A DNA stretch of 64,000 nucleotides, taken from positions 310,001 to 374,000 of the forward strand of contig NZ_CP095490.1 in NCBI RefSeq assembly GCF_023028345.1. The letters run 5' to 3'. The position numbers and the translations under genes are program-made. Shown here piece by piece: positions 15,101 to 24,246 of this stretch; position 1 is the first letter of the stretch, and each line of letters opens with the position of its first letter. This DNA comes from Halorientalis marina (lineage in GTDB: Archaea > Halobacteriota > Halobacteria > Halobacteriales > Haloarculaceae). Under the pieces are notes generated by a model. It made no database searches. It worked only from the letters and a program-made list of their open reading frames with translations, and was not told the DNA's origin.

Positions 15101-18095
15101 GACGTTCACTGAGGGCGGGAGTGCAGCCGAACCGTTCTCCTCGGCCAGTACGGATGTCGTCGAGAGCGGCCAGCAGGTCGAGCGCCTCACACTCACCGTC
15201 AACAACGTGGCCGACGGCTCGGCGGAGACGCTAACCCTCGATGGGAGTTCCGTCGCTCTCACCGACGGGAACAGTGTCAACACCGCGAATAACGGACTTT
15301 CGGCGTCGGTCAGCGCCTCCAGTGGGACGGCGACCGTCACCGTCAGTGGTGGGTTCAGCGAATCGACGGCGAATACGGTCCTCGACACCCTCGCTTACCG
15401 GCACACCGGGGACGATCCCTCGACCAGCAACGACCGGACCATCACGATCACCGAGATCGTTGACGACGGTGGGACATCTAACGGTGGCAGCGACACGGCG
15501 AGTGTCTCGAAGTCTGGCACCGTCTCGCTCACGCCAGTCAACGACGCGCCGACGGCCATCAGCCTCACCAGCACCAGCGTCGCCCAGTCCAGCGGCACCG
15601 ACGCGGTGGTCGGGAGCCTCTCTGCCACGGATGTCGACGACAGCAGTCACACGTTCTCGCTGGTCAGCGGGAGCGGTGACGGTGACAACATCGAGTTCAA
15701 TATCGACGGCGGTGACCTGCGTGCGAACGACGCGTCAGCGCTCGCCGAAGGGGACTACGACGTTCGCCTCGAAGCCAACGACGGCAACGGGGGAACATAC
15801 GAGAAGGCAGTCACTGTCAGTGTGACCGACGACCTCGCGCCCACCATCGCGTCGAGTACGCCGGCCGACGACGCCACTGGGGTCGCCAGGAGCGACGATA
15901 TCACGATCACGTTCAGCGAGGACATCGCCTTCGGGTCGGGCACCATCACGCTTCACGAGGACGACGGCGGCTTCAGTGACTGGGAGACCTTCGACGTGAG
16001 CAGCGACACTGGCAGCGGCGACGGGACGGTCTCCATCTCTGGGTCGACGCTCCGGATCGATCCCTCGACTGCACTGGCTGGAGCCACCACGTACGCCGTC
16101 CAAATCGACGCCGGGGCACTCACCGACACGGCCTCGTCGACAAACGACTTCGGCGGCATCGGTGACGACACCACCCTGAGTTTCACGACGACCGACTCGA
16201 CAGCGCCGACCGCGAGCGTCGGGTCGGACAGGACCATCGACGAAGGGCAGTCAGTGAGTTTCGATGGGACTGGGTCGACAGACAACGTCGGCATCGTCAG
16301 CTACGACTGGGACTTCGACGACGGTGACACGGCCAGCGGTGCGACGACGAGTCACACCTTCGACAGTCCAGGTACCTACACCGTCGAACTGACCGTCACA
16401 GACGCCGCAGGCAATACCGACACGGCCACTGTCGAAGTCACCGTCGAATCGACTGGCGGCGGAAGCTCCTCACTGACCGCCGACGCCGGCAGCAGCCGCA
16501 CCGTCACGGCCGGTGAGAAAGTTACCTTCGACGGCAGCGACTCGACGAGCGACAGCGGAATCACCAGCTACGAGTGGGACTTCGGTGACGGCGAGAGCGC
16601 GACCGGCGAGACGGTCACGCACACCTTCGAGGACGCGGCAACAGTACTGGTCGAACTTACTGTCTCGGATGGGTCGACAACTGACACCGACACCATCAGT
16701 GTAACCGTCGAGCGGGCGAGTGAGGACGAACAGAGTGACGACAGCAGCGAGAGCGGCGGAAGTAGCGGAAGTGACGGCGGTGGCAGTGCCGGAAGCAGTG
16801 GCAGTTCCGGAAGCGGTGGCAGTGGTAATGAGAGCAGTGGCCCCACCGAGACTGGTGGCGACCAGCCCACTGCCGACGATTCCAGCGGCGGGACTGGGAC
16901 CGTCGTCAGCGGCACTCGCTCGGAGGATGGCAGCGTCACTTTCACCGTCAGTGCTTCCGACGACGACGGTCCGATCAAGCTCGACCTCAGCGGGACTGAC
17001 GCCGACAGTTCCGACACACCTGCCGATTCCAGTGGCAACGAGACAGACGAGCCAAACCAGACGAACGAGTCCGAGACCGACGCCAGCGGGGCCGAGGGCC
17101 AGGACGAGAGTGACGGCAGCGACGACAGTGAAGGCGAGGGTGAGGGTGAGAACGCAGTCTCCGTCGACAGCCTGTCGATCACCCCGAGCGAGAGCGGATC
17201 CCGGGAGTTCGATATCTCGGTGCGCGAGTGGGAAGCCAACACCGACACCAGCGAGCGCGGGAGCGAGACCGACGACACAGGGACCGACACGACGGCTCCC
17301 GACAATCAGGGAGCGACCGACAGCGTCCGTAACCGCACGGACCCACGGACGTTCCTGGTCGAGACCGGCTCGTCGCCGATTGGCTACGTCGAAGTGACCC
17401 ACACCAACCCCGACACCGACATCGACAGCGTCACGTTCCGCTTCCGAATCCGGAAAGCCGCGCTGAACGAGACTGGTGTCGACCCGAGTGGTGTGGCGCT
17501 CTATCGCGACGAATCCGACGGGTGGACTCGCCTCCCGACCGACGAAGTCGGTGCGAACGCCACCCACTACGTCTTCGAGGGAACATCGCCCGGGCTGTCG
17601 CTGTTCACCATCGCCTCGACGCAGCCAGCGTTCGAGGTCGTGCGTGCCAGCAGCCAGTCGGAAACCCGCGACGTTTCCGAGCCGGTCACTGTCGACGCGA
17701 CGGTCCGCAATCTCGGCGGGGCGGCTGGGACCTACACTGCCGAGTTGCGAGCCAACGGAACAGTCGTCGCTACCAGCGATGTCGACCTCGCCTCGAACTC
17801 GACGCGGACCGTGTCACTCTCGTTCACGCCAGCCGACTCCAGGGAGTACACGCTGACAGTCGGCACTGTGTCTGCCGGGACGGTCTCGGTCCAGTCGGAC
17901 GAGACGCTGACTGAGTCGACACCAGCAGACCAGGAGACCACACAACAGACCACCGCGGCCACAGACAAACCAAGCCAGACAGCAGGTGACACCGAAGCCA
18001 CGGAGACGACCGACGCGAGTGGCCCCGGCTTCGGCGTCCCTGCGGCGTTCGGTGCGTTCTTGATGATGGTCGTCTTGCGTCGGCGGCGGTCGTAA
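12150..18095 (+). CDS. Giant surface adhesin-like protein with PGF-CTERM anchor
   Basis: 1,981 residues from GTG 12150 (GTG 12171 is also possible). A signal peptide (LLAVYLVGLVGLALLATSTGFVGTAAA) is followed by GLUG-type repeats (about 150-310), Ig-like and cadherin-like domains (about 430-690), two tandem ~160-residue repeats opening with VNDAPTL (about 810-1130), another cadherin-like and a SbsA-type Ig domain, two PKD domains (about 1350-1435 and 1445-1520), a Ser/Gly/Asp low-complexity stalk (about 1525-1670), a PGF-pre-PGF domain (about 1730-1825) and a CARDB-like domain. The C-terminus PGFGVPAAFGAFLMMVV-LRRRRS is the PGF-CTERM signal cut by archaeosortase A. It is probably a cell-surface stalk for adhesion or cell-cell contact. 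Confidence 0.9.
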   Translation: MVLAVVGVTHRAGRLLAVYLVGLVGLALLATSTGFVGTAAAGNTAPDCSTVSYSTDGSGNLEVSTIDELQCINENHDDATSRSDALSKDYKLVADIDASGTSNWDPDDDSTTEGFDPIGDSGTKFTGTFDGAGYEVSGLTISRSGTNYVGAFGYIESGALVTDVTFASADITGGDQTGGVAGRNAGGDIIETRVTGSVSGDRYTGGVVGLSGGVVRRSGSTASVSGSGNQAGGLVGENRNLIEQSYATGSVSGSFDVGGLVGKNDNGDNVKSSFATGSVSGSSTLGGLVGNNAGSVSNSYWDADVNSNGQDGASTGSFDATGLTTTQMQRFAPQSNMGDLDFETVWIVTSGYPRLAWEGATALTVDSIEATSPTVGEDESGTITVTAKESGTDAGEGVTVEVLDDDGLAGFAASDTKVTDTNGEVEFTFDEPDHGSYSPEFAWADDTSVSVTPTVTVQDAPEVTSIERASGESNPTNADSVDFDVTFSESVSGVDDGDFTLHTTDSASGTVQSFGPTTAGNSITVTVDSISGDGDIRLDLDDDDGITNGNSVPLSGEGTSGGSGDGSFTSGESFTVDNTNPGFSAGSSNSASVDEESTASDFLDVDAGDDGPPGSEVSTYALSSAAGSDAGPFSIDSSSGQLSLDSAQDFENPADDNGDGDYELDVTATDDAGNTAIQSVTVSITDVNDPPTLDTNSGVTVDEGSNANQIPNSELDASDQDGDSITYTVTASLSAGDLFIDGSGGGTDDGTLDGESPIAASDSFTQANIDNGNLLYNHDGSETTSDDFDFDLSDGNGGSVTGKTFSITVDPVNDAPTLAATGTNPSYTEDGSAVTLYMSASASTVESGQQLTDVEMTVSNVAEPAQETLTIDGEAVTLTDGNSGTTAANSFGYSVTLSGGTATVTVSKSATPGEYETLINGLQYEHTGDDPSTGSDRVVKLTQVTDSGGTANGGEDTTNLDITSTVSLSAVNDAPTLSVSTSNPTFTEGGSAAEPFSSASTDVVESGQQVERLTLTVNNVADGSAETLTLDGSSVALTDGNSVNTANNGLSASVSASSGTATVTVSGGFSESTANTVLDTLAYRHTGDDPSTSNDRTITITEIVDDGGTSNGGSDTASVSKSGTVSLTPVNDAPTAISLTSTSVAQSSGTDAVVGSLSATDVDDSSHTFSLVSGSGDGDNIEFNIDGGDLRANDASALAEGDYDVRLEANDGNGGTYEKAVTVSVTDDLAPTIASSTPADDATGVARSDDITITFSEDIAFGSGTITLHEDDGGFSDWETFDVSSDTGSGDGTVSISGSTLRIDPSTALAGATTYAVQIDAGALTDTASSTNDFGGIGDDTTLSFTTTDSTAPTASVGSDRTIDEGQSVSFDGTGSTDNVGIVSYDWDFDDGDTASGATTSHTFDSPGTYTVELTVTDAAGNTDTATVEVTVESTGGGSSSLTADAGSSRTVTAGEKVTFDGSDSTSDSGITSYEWDFGDGESATGETVTHTFEDAATVLVELTVSDGSTTDTDTISVTVERASEDEQSDDSSESGGSSGSDGGGSAGSSGSSGSGGSGNESSGPTETGGDQPTADDSSGGTGTVVSGTRSEDGSVTFTVSASDDDGPIKLDLSGTDADSSDTPADSSGNETDEPNQTNESETDASGAEGQDESDGSDDSEGEGEGENAVSVDSLSITPSESGSREFDISVREWEANTDTSERGSETDDTGTDTTAPDNQGATDSVRNRTDPRTFLVETGSSPIGYVEVTHTNPDTDIDSVTFRFRIRKAALNETGVDPSGVALYRDESDGWTRLPTDEVGANATHYVFEGTSPGLSLFTIASTQPAFEVVRASSQSETRDVSEPVTVDATVRNLGGAAGTYTAELRANGTVVATSDVDLASNSTRTVSLSFTPADSREYTLTVGTVSAGTVSVQSDETLTESTPADQETTQQTTAATDKPSQTAGDTEATETTDASGPGFGVPAAFGAFLMMVVLRRRRS

Positions 18096-18119
18096 CTCGG
18101 GCCTACCCAGGAAGACCTG

Positions 18120-18305
18120 CTCGGACCAGGGCTTCTGGCGACCGGCCGAGGAGGTAGGATCGACGCGGCGACACGCCGGACGCTCGCCACAGACGACCCG
18201 TGACAGTCACGACGGGCACAGACGGGGAGGCCGACATCGTCACTAATCTGGAGCGGTGTGGGCTGTCTTCGGTCCGGTCAATGTCACTGGACCCCGAGGG
18301 GCAAT
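18120..18305 (+). pseudogene. GAF-domain fragment of a second Bat-like gene
   Basis: The DNA from TCGGACCAGGGCTTCTGGCG through CTGGACCCCGAGGGGC aligns with 10,815-11,005 of the intact Bat-like gene (GSDWGFRRPDEDGSIDAATRRTLTTDDP ... LEQCGLTSVRSVPLDHEGL), with indels that destroy the frame. Similarity stops abruptly near 18,302, where sequence leading to transposase copy 2 begins. It is therefore a decayed paralogue probably cut by the insertion. The other half was not found to the right of the insertion sequence. Confidence 0.75.
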
Positions 18306-20265
18306 TGTGTAGCAATAACGTCACATCTCCAGTCTGTATCACCAGAAACGGATTCTTGAGCGTGGTGAGTCCAGTGTCTCGTAGTGCCACCAACTCGTGA
18401 CTCTCGACGCGCTGTCTATCGACGAGTTGCACAGCGCCCCCATATCGACTGGCCAGTGTACGATTCGACACCGGTGTACGACCGTCGCTCACTCGCCGGA
18501 TTGGAATCAGATGTCCGGACTGTCTCGGAAATGTGGTTCTCACACGATGCCCACGACTCGGTGACCCAGTTCGTCTGTTCGCTCCCGCTAGCCTATGTCA
18601 GATTCGATGCGCATGATCGCTACGCAGACTCGACCAGCCATCAGATGGATGTGCTCTTTCGGCTATTCGTGCTGAGAGAATGCCACGGGTGGGATCACGA
18701 AACAGCGCTCGTTGAGTTCCTGGATCAGCACCTTCATCTCTGCGAGCAGTTGGGCATGGAGACGGTCCCAGATCAGTCGACACTGTGGCGCAGTTGGCGC
18801 AAACGTTTCACTGCGGATCTTCGTGAGACTGTCGAGACGGCTGCACGGACGATTCTGATCAAGGCACAGAACGCAGGTGTTGCGGTTCCGCGTGACCCAG
18901 AACGGAAGCTCCGACATCAGACTACTGAGTCTGAGAACGAGAGCGCCCCTGATGACAAAACGATCCTAAAGCACGCAGAGCGAATCACTAATCACGTCAC
19001 CCGCGTTGTCTTCCCAGCGTTCTCACTGGATCGTGGAGATGGGTGTGAGATTCACGAAAATGCGTACTGGGACCTCCAGACACACCTCGGCTTACGCGAG
19101 AACCTCGCTGCGAACGAGGGCGCTCGCAGTTTTATTCACGAATCAACACGTGACCGAACACCACTAGGACATGCCCATCGGGACCATATTCGCAATCTCT
19201 CTGTCAAACAGGTTCGAGAGATGTACCGGCAGGCAGTGAGGCGTCTGTTGGACGAGGTCGCAGAGACGGGGGAGTTCTTCCGAGCAGGTATCGTTGCCAT
19301 TGATATTACAGAGGCCGACCCGTTCACCGGTGATCGAACGGGTCACGAAGACGAGATCATCGGGACCAAAGAGAGTTCTGACGAGTACGCCTACCAGTGG
19401 GCGACGATCCAGTTCGTTGGTAACGCTGTCCCGATTGTCCTCGATGCACGACCGGTGCAGAAAGGCGAGACGCGAAAAGAAATCGTCGAGGACCTGCTGG
19501 AGTCAGCCGAGGATCTCGTCCACGTCGACGAAGTGCTGATGGACCGTGAGTTCGACAGCCAGCACGTCCTCGAAGCTGTCGACAATCGTGGGTTGACATA
19601 TGTCGTCCCGAAGCGGATGCAGACCAGCGAGAGAGCCCAGGCAAAGCGACTCTGTCGGTGGGATAGGGAACACTACGTCACTGATCGGAAACTCCACCTC
19701 GGGAGCAACGAGTGGCACGAAACCACGCTGATCTACCAGCGCAAAGACGACTCAGACCACACTGATCACCGGCAATACGCCGTATTCATGACGAACGGCT
19801 ATCCTGCGGGGGTGATCTCCCAGTACAACGCTCGCTGGGAAATCGAGAGTGGCTACAAGTCGATCAAGCGCTTCATGGCCGCCACGACCTCCAAGGATTT
19901 CGGGCTACGGTTCTTCTACTTCGCGTTCGCGTGTCTGTTGTACTCGATCTGGCGAGCGGTCGATCTGCTTGTCCAGGTCGAGTTGACTGGTGGGTATGAG
20001 AAGTCGCCAATGGTGACGGCAGATAACACGCTGACACTGCTGAAGAAAGAAACTGGAATCGGATAGCTGACTTCGTAACCCGACCGAACGCCGCGGTTCT
20101 GAGTGACAACTTTGGTAGCAGATACAGAAACTCGCAGAACTAGTATAGAGACCAACAAGAAGTGGTGCGTGAGCGGTTATTCGAAGCAGTTCAGACTCGT
20201 TGACCCGTCTGAATATCTGCATTACAGCCCCTCTATAGCCGGTGTAGTCTCATCTTCCCCTGCTC
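18303..20265 (+). mobile_element. Insertion sequence, copy 2 (ends approximate)
   Basis: The left edge is set where similarity to the Bat-like gene stops (about 18,302), the right edge by the block shared with copy 1 (GTGTAGTCTCATCTTCCCC near 20,245-20,263). No inverted terminal repeat or target duplication could be confirmed by eye. Confidence 0.55.
18384..20066 (+). CDS. DDE transposase, copy 2
   Basis: 560 residues from a GTG start (MPPTRDSRRAVYRRVAQRPHIDWPVYDSTPVYD), an uninterrupted homologue of the protein at 7,382-9,058. The catalytic blocks are conserved: AGIVAIDITEADPFTGDRTG, DEVLMDREFDSQHVL, RWEIESGYKSIKRFMAATTS. Divergence is highest in the N-terminal third and near residues 180-200, so the two are not a recent duplication but two members of one family. 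Confidence 0.9.
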   Translation: MPPTRDSRRAVYRRVAQRPHIDWPVYDSTPVYDRRSLAGLESDVRTVSEMWFSHDAHDSVTQFVCSLPLAYVRFDAHDRYADSTSHQMDVLFRLFVLRECHGWDHETALVEFLDQHLHLCEQLGMETVPDQSTLWRSWRKRFTADLRETVETAARTILIKAQNAGVAVPRDPERKLRHQTTESENESAPDDKTILKHAERITNHVTRVVFPAFSLDRGDGCEIHENAYWDLQTHLGLRENLAANEGARSFIHESTRDRTPLGHAHRDHIRNLSVKQVREMYRQAVRRLLDEVAETGEFFRAGIVAIDITEADPFTGDRTGHEDEIIGTKESSDEYAYQWATIQFVGNAVPIVLDARPVQKGETRKEIVEDLLESAEDLVHVDEVLMDREFDSQHVLEAVDNRGLTYVVPKRMQTSERAQAKRLCRWDREHYVTDRKLHLGSNEWHETTLIYQRKDDSDHTDHRQYAVFMTNGYPAGVISQYNARWEIESGYKSIKRFMAATTSKDFGLRFFYFAFACLLYSIWRAVDLLVQVELTGGYEKSPMVTADNTLTLLKKETGIG

Positions 20266-20506
20266 TGATTCTGTATAGCGGAATGTAGTTTATAGACTGG
20301 GAAAGTCGGTCTGTAAGGGTTCTATCCCGGATATTCGGCCGATAATGATGAAACAGCAGTGGTCATGATTACCTGAATAATCACGACCAAATTGAAGTAC
20401 CCCGACGCTGTCGGTGAAGCACGAATGCTGCAACCGCCTCACGACGGCGCTTCCCCCAGGGTAGAGGACCCGAGACCGGGCCCGCAGCACGGTGGAGGGC
20501 CGGTGA
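20266..20506. other. Gap between insertion sequence 2 and the recombinase
   Basis: No gene seen. It contains an imperfect inverted repeat at 20,361-20,388 (GGTCATGATT / AATCACGACC, one mismatch), a possible operator for the recombinase gene or a remnant of an attachment site. Confidence 0.35.
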
Positions 20507-21758
20507 ATGCCTGACCGAGCGCTTTCGACGCCGCTCGACGACAGCTTCGAGCGCTACCTCCAAGACAAGGGGAAAGGCCGCGGCGGCGACGGTGGGAACT
20601 ATCGACGTAACGCTGCACGCGAGCTCGAACGGTTCGCCGAGTGGGCCGCCGGCGACCGCGGCGCCGACGACTGGACCGGGATCGTCCCCGACGACGTCGA
20701 CCGCGAGCCGACCTTTGACGATCTCGACGAACGCGTGTTCCGGGAGTACGCCCGACATCTTGGTGGAAATCGGGGACTCAAGCAGAACACAGTCCAAACC
20801 TATTACCGCTATATCTCTGCGTGGTGTGGCTGGTGCGTCACGAGGGATATCTCGAGGCGCATTGCGCGCAGCGGGCAAGTGCGATGGCGCCGCTGCCGGA
20901 GGACGACGGCCGTAAGCCCGGCGACCAGCAGGCCTGGACGTCCGAACAGCGCCACGCCCCTCACCCGCCACGTCGACGAACGGGCCCGCGACGCCGTCGA
21001 GGCGTACACGACACTCCCAGAGGATACTGACCCCCTCGACAACCAGCGAGGACGCTACGCGGCGCTGAAGGCGGCTCGTGACCGGGCGCTGGTGTTCGTC
21101 TTGGCGTACACAGCTGTCCGCGTCGGCGAACTCCTCCGCGATCCGAACGACCCGCGCCGGCGCGGCGTCCGCTGGGAGGACCTCTCCCTCGACGACGGCA
21201 GTATGGACGTCTACCGAGAAGAAACAGCAATGGGGCGCAGCGAGTCTCCCCGATCCAGTGATTTCCCCGCTGCGAAGCTATCGCCAGCTGATGGACCCAC
21301 CAACGGAGCGGTGGCCGGTGTTTCCGACGTTCGACCAACGGACGCTCGCAGGGCTCGTCCAGGATGAGTTCGCCGACCGAGGAGAGCGCCCAGAGGCAAT
21401 TGCTGAGCGGCGTGCTGAGTACGCTCGCGACCTCCTGCTGGCGCTTGATGAAGATATCCGGCCGCCGTCAATCACGACGGACGGCGCACGGTCGATTCTC
21501 CAACGGCTCTCGGAGGCCGCCGAAATCGACATCGCCCATCCGAAACACGATTATCTTGCTCCGCACGGTGGTCGCCGAGGGATGGGTGAGGTACTTGTCC
21601 GTGCGTTTGGGTACACTGTAGCGGCGCGGTATCTCGATAACTCCGAAGAGATGGTTCGTGAACGGTACTCGCATATTGAGGCCGGGGAACTGGGCGATGT
21701 CGCCACGAAAGCTCTAGAAGAAATCGATCACATCGGAAGTAGACCGCGTGTGGAGTGA
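20507..21758 (+). pseudogene. Tyrosine recombinase (integrase), multiply frameshifted
   Basis: Pieces in three frames assemble into one XerC/D-like haloarchaeal integrase. The N-terminal SAM-like domain (SFERYLQDKGKGRGGD...NTVQTYYRYISAWCGWCV) is in frame from 20507. A middle piece (EGYLEAHCAQRASAMAPLPEDDGRKPG...) is in another frame from about 20,836 to 20,960. The first frame then resumes with LTRHVDERARDAVEAYTT and the catalytic AYTAVRVGELLRD, and near 21,225 it switches again. The end carries HGGRRGMGEV (HxxR box) and the Tyr in NSEEMVRERYSHIE. At least three indels make it inactive unless they are sequencing errors. Confidence 0.88.
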
Positions 21759-21807
21759 CGATATCTCTTCGAGTACTCGGCGACTGTGATATCACGAACT
21801 TCACCAG

Positions 21808-24246
21808 CTAAGGCTCTACTCGAATCGTACAGTCACAGTAGACGTAATCCCGATTTTTCACCCACGATCCACAGTCGTCACAGTACAGCAAGTCATAGGC
21901 ACGCCTGAATACGTCACGCTCGCTCTTCAGCTCCTCTCCTGTATAAAACGCTGCCTCGGCGTCGTTGTGGTGTACGTTGCGATGAAGCAAATTCAAGTGT
22001 CGCTCCAAGTCCTGTTTGAGCTCCTCGAGCTCCTCGAGATCATCGTCAATCTGTCCCTGGTCGTACAACGATTGCGGATAATCCGTCTGGGTGACGACAG
22101 TACCATTTTCCAGAAGTGACTGATACTGAGTGATCGCGGCTGTGAAGAGCCTCCCAATCTGAAGGGATTCGTCTTCCAATTCGTGATACGGAACATCGGC
22201 TTTCAAAGCTGCACAGGCCCGTCGCGAGTACCACTCCACTGTCTTCCGGATCCACGCCGCTGCCGACGTGACATCATCTCGCTCGATGAAATATTCGATC
22301 CGCTCCCACGGCTCAGATATACTCTCTACAGGGAGAGGTCCTCCTTCGAGCGAACATTTAGAGAAGCGAACCTGTTTATCAAACTCACTCGTGAGATGGA
22401 GGTGACGATCCCACGTCTTGTCGTGCGTAGTCAATAGGATCTGGTAACGGTTGGAGATGTCCCCAGCGAGAAGGTTCGCAATGTTCGACCGATGACCAGA
22501 GTCAATCGACATCATCACGTCATCGAGTAACAGAATGTCGATCGCTTCGCCACCAACATCTGACATTGCCAAGAACAGGGCCAATCCCATACTGTCCCGA
22601 TGTCCTTCGCTATGGACTGCACTAGGATGGTGATGACCTTGGTCGTAGAATTCGGGTTCGAACTTGACGCCGGTGTCTGTTGGTTCGAGAATTGCTGAGA
22701 AGTCTTTCGCTTCAGCGTCTTGGTGCATCTCCTCGTAGTACTGTTCAAATTTCTCCCGAATATCACCGAATGCGTCCGTTAGAACCCGACTACGGGCATC
22801 CAGGAAATGCTGTTTAATGCTCCCGAGAACCTCCTGAATTTCTTCTGCTTCTTCCAGTTCCCTCTCTCTAATCACGAGATCGTCATATCGGTCGTCGGCC
22901 CTCGCTAGTAGGTCAACATTCTTGGTTGTCGACTTCAATTCGGGTTTCTCATCTGCTATATTCTTTAACCGCTGGATCTCGTTTTCGAGAGCACCAGTGA
23001 ATATCGCATCCTGAATGTCAATCCCCTCAGCCAGATTAGTTAGTGGTCCTTTGTTGAGCTGCGATTTCCATGACTGTGCTCTCTCAATTTCCTCAGATAT
23101 TTTGACTTCGGCTTCGGGATATTCCTCTTGCAGTTCATCCTTGAGACTCCCTAAGCTATCGGTGTATCCGACGACCAGTTCGTTTACCTCATCGTAGAGC
23201 GACTCCAACTTCTCTTTTCGATCTTTCAGGCCGGTAGCCTGTTCCCTCCGCTCTTCCAGACGCTCAAGTAAACGCTCGTCCTCCCAATCAGCCAAACAGA
23301 GAGGGCACTGGTCGTTATAATGGTCGAACACTGAAAGGCCGTTATCTACTAATTCTAGCGTTTCTAACTCTCGTTCGAGATGCTCTGCTGCTTGTAACTC
23401 CGAGGTCAACTCCTGCAACTGGTCGTATCTGCCTTGAAGTTGGTTTTGACGCCCCTCGAACTGGTCTGATACCTGTCCGAGAAGTGATACAGTAGCCTCA
23501 CTCTGAAGTGGATCGACGGAGATTTCCACGTCTAAATCAATTCCCTCGGTGAAGTCTTCATCGAGGGATTCGAGCTTCTTGGCACCGTGTTCTTCCCTCA
23601 ACTCGTTCACTCGCTCCAGCGCTCCCGAACGAGTAGAAACACCTTGCTCAAATAAATCGAAGAACCGCTGATCTGCTTGGCTCTTCTCCTTTTTTAGGGT
23701 CTCAATTTCCTCGTTTCGATGCTTCCGCTCAGCGTGCTTCACCGATTTTCGCTTCTCGTCGACATCCTCAAGCCCGAACAGTTCGTCAATTCGGTCACCT
23801 CGCTTCCCCTCCGGGGCAGTCACAAAACGTAACAACCGATCACGGTCGAGAATAGAATGCCCAAGTTCTGCAGCGGCCATTTGATCATCCAACCAGTCTG
23901 GGATTTCGTTCAGGCTGGTTGGTTCGATCACCTCAGGATCGTTGGGCTCGGACACCAACCGCTTTACTGCCACGTCCTGTTCCCCTTCGTGAGCGAACGT
24001 CGCCTCAACCCAGGCCTCATCGGGTTCTGCTTCCATATGTGAGGCGTACTCAGGGAATGGGATATCCTGTGTTCCGCTCCCACGAAGTCTTGAGATATCT
24101 CCAGTAAGAACGAACTCGACAGATTGTATCACTGAGCTTTTTCCAGAGCCGTTCGGGCCCAAGATACGAACGTTCTCATCCCCAAATTCTTCTTCCCAGT
24201 GGGTTATCCCTCGAATATTTTCTATCTCAATCTTCCGTATGTGCAC
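21808..24246 (-). CDS. SMC/Rad50-like ATPase with zinc-hook motif
   Basis: 812 residues. Walker A is GPNGSGKSS (30-38); coiled-coil arms flank a CPLC motif near residue 313 (zinc-hook-like); an ABC-signature-like region (HSEGHRDSMGLALFLAMSD) precedes Walker B (IDILLLDDVMMSID, near 570-583) and TTHD. After the ATPase head comes a ~180-residue helical extension ending in a Cys cluster (YCDDCGSWVKNRDYVYCDC). Rad50 and SbcC have longer arms and a nuclease partner; none is here. The layout recalls SMC-like ATPases of antiviral systems (Lamassu-type, ABC-three-component). It overlaps the small upstream gene by about 20 bp. Defence is an inference. Confidence 0.8.
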   Translation of the reverse strand: MHIRKIEIENIRGITHWEEEFGDENVRILGPNGSGKSSVIQSVEFVLTGDISRLRGSGTQDIPFPEYASHMEAEPDEAWVEATFAHEGEQDVAVKRLVSEPNDPEVIEPTSLNEIPDWLDDQMAAAELGHSILDRDRLLRFVTAPEGKRGDRIDELFGLEDVDEKRKSVKHAERKHRNEEIETLKKEKSQADQRFFDLFEQGVSTRSGALERVNELREEHGAKKLESLDEDFTEGIDLDVEISVDPLQSEATVSLLGQVSDQFEGRQNQLQGRYDQLQELTSELQAAEHLERELETLELVDNGLSVFDHYNDQCPLCLADWEDERLLERLEERREQATGLKDRKEKLESLYDEVNELVVGYTDSLGSLKDELQEEYPEAEVKISEEIERAQSWKSQLNKGPLTNLAEGIDIQDAIFTGALENEIQRLKNIADEKPELKSTTKNVDLLARADDRYDDLVIRERELEEAEEIQEVLGSIKQHFLDARSRVLTDAFGDIREKFEQYYEEMHQDAEAKDFSAILEPTDTGVKFEPEFYDQGHHHPSAVHSEGHRDSMGLALFLAMSDVGGEAIDILLLDDVMMSIDSGHRSNIANLLAGDISNRYQILLTTHDKTWDRHLHLTSEFDKQVRFSKCSLEGGPLPVESISEPWERIEYFIERDDVTSAAAWIRKTVEWYSRRACAALKADVPYHELEDESLQIGRLFTAAITQYQSLLENGTVVTQTDYPQSLYDQGQIDDDLEELEELKQDLERHLNLLHRNVHHNDAEAAFYTGEELKSERDVFRRAYDLLYCDDCGSWVKNRDYVYCDCTIRVEP

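Noticed and set aside
16470..17567. 365-codon minus-strand frame within the adhesin gene
   Set aside because: Val/Gly/Arg-rich shadow of the Ser/Asp-rich stalk; no domain recognised.
20507..21758. tRNA gene or intact attachment site next to the integrase
   Set aside because: No cloverleaf-like sequence was found on either side, and no direct repeat could be matched by eye within the window.
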